NCBI GenBank assembly: GCA_024639035.1
Contig: JAHEJE010000188.1
Span: forward strand, 1-5,873
DNA: 5,873 bases
DNA from: Alphaproteobacteria bacterium
GTDB lineage: Bacteria > Pseudomonadota > Alphaproteobacteria > Rhizobiales > Aestuariivirgaceae
Direction: 5' to 3'
Part shown: positions 5,192-5,873 of the stretch, piece by piece
How positions within the stretch are numbered: position 1 is the stretch's first letter
Layout: each line of letters opens with the position of its first letter
Program-made: the position numbers and the translations under genes
Notes under the pieces: generated by a model
Told to the model about the DNA's origin: nothing
Databases searched by the model: none
The model's input: only the letters and a program-made list of their open reading frames with translations

Positions 5192-5873
5192 ATGCTCGAT
5201 GCCGACACAATCACCGCGAGACGGCGCTACAAGCGCTCGGCGAGCATCTGGCGGATCGTCGCCATTGTCGCGGTGCTTGGCGCACTCCTCATAAGCTCGC
5301 TTGTCGGTGCCGGCATGAACGGCGGCCTGGCCAAATTCTCCGACCATGTCGCACGCATTCATGTCGATGGCCTGATCACCGGCGACCGCAAGACGCTCGA
5401 ACTGCTGAAAGAGATCGAAGAGACCGACAGCGTCAAGGCGCTGATCGTCCATATCGACAGCCCCGGCGGCACAACGGCCGGCTCGGAGGCGATGTATGAA
5501 GCCTTGCGCCGGATCGCGGCCAAAAAGCCGACGGTCTCCGTGATGGGTACCGTTGCGGCATCCGGCGGCTATATTACGGCGATCGCCACCGACCACATCG
5601 TTGCCCGCGGCAACACCATCACCGGCTCGATCGGCGTCATCTTTCAATGGGCCGAAGTCACCCGCCTGCTCGACACGCTCGGCATCAAGATGGAGGAGGT
5701 CAAATCGTCCGACCTCAAGGCCGAGCCCAACATGTTCAAACCGCTGACCGAGAAAGTCCGCAAGGTGACCGAGGCCATGGTCGACGACAGCTACCAATGG
5801 TTCGCCGGCCTGGTCGCAGAGCGCCGCAAGCTGAGCCCGCAAGAAACAGCAAAGCTGGCGGACGGGCGCGTCT
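5192..5873 (+). CDS. sppA: Signal peptide peptidase SppA, SohB-like, peptidase family S49 (3' truncated by window)
   Basis: Membrane-anchored protease that degrades cleaved signal peptides with a Ser/Lys dyad acting on the periplasmic side. The visible 227 residues start with a basic stretch (RRRYKRS, 10-16) and one hydrophobic segment (about 19-38), giving an N-in signal anchor. The S49 core follows, with HIDSPGGT, then AASGGYI containing the nucleophile Ser124, then TGSIGVI, and SSDLKAEP with the general-base Lys176. The 52-residue Ser-Lys separation equals that of Bacillus subtilis SppA (Ser147/Lys199). This suggests the short, single-domain form of about 300-320 residues, not the two-domain E. 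coli SppA. The frame is open to the window end. The ribosome binding site is weak (AGGG, 11 nt upstream). It is 79 bp downstream of rpsA, so it may be partly cotranscribed. Confidence 0.93.
   Translation, partial: MLDADTITARRRYKRSASIWRIVAIVAVLGALLISSLVGAGMNGGLAKFSDHVARIHVDGLITGDRKTLELLKEIEETDSVKALIVHIDSPGGTTAGSEAMYEALRRIAAKKPTVSVMGTVAASGGYITAIATDHIVARGNTITGSIGVIFQWAEVTRLLDTLGIKMEEVKSSDLKAEPNMFKPLTEKVRKVTEAMVDDSYQWFAGLVAERRKLSPQETAKLADGRV

Noticed and set aside
4036..5214. A 392-residue minus-strand frame opposite rpsA
   Set aside because: It is antisense to the six S1 repeats, and its own internal repetition merely mirrors them.
5186..5842. A 218-residue minus-strand frame at the right end
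   Set aside because: It is antisense to the S49 peptidase, whose plus-strand frame has the Ser/Lys dyad and an intact signal anchor.

Overview
The window reads as a chromosomal segment of an alphaproteobacterium, most likely of the order Hyphomicrobiales (Rhizobiales). The grounds are high GC with GC-rich third positions, a FYDLN acid-domain gene, a class II (CP4-type) EPSP synthase, and a gene order (tRNA-Ala, FYDLN-domain gene, then divergent aroA-cmk-rpsA-sppA) that I recall as common in that group. The assignment rests on gene content and remembered synteny, not on a search.

Layout. Positions 1 to about 122 are the edge of an insertion sequence: the first 11 codons of an IS3-family OrfA on the minus strand, with a strong Shine-Dalgarno, run off the left end. 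Positions 123-411 hold no gene I can support. They contain a nested pair of stem-loops (221-284), a short direct repeat (GTGACC, three copies) and an AT-rich tandem repeat next to the tRNA. Positions 412-487 are tRNA-Ala(GGC), minus strand. Positions 604-1017 are a minus-strand gene for a small zinc-ribbon/acidic-tail protein (FYDLN family), which I start at a GTG rather than at the upstream ATG. Positions 1018-1198 are a divergent promoter region containing a perfect 17-bp inverted repeat.

From 1199 the plus strand carries housekeeping genes: aroA (EPSP synthase, shikimate pathway), cmk (CMP/dCMP kinase, overlapping aroA by ATGA), a 219-bp gap with a probable terminator and a probable rpsA promoter, rpsA (30S protein S1, six S1 repeats, acidic tail), a GC-rich hairpin, and the first 227 codons of an SppA/SohB-type signal peptide peptidase that runs off the right end with its Ser/Lys dyad present.

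How they relate: aroA and cmk look transcriptionally and translationally coupled. The hairpin and the new promoter suggest rpsA is made at its own, higher rate. The FYDLN gene and tRNA-Ala lie in the same direction on the opposite strand. I do not see a clearly new biological system here. The points most worth a second look are the IS edge, the structured block at 221-284 and the inverted repeat in the divergent promoter.
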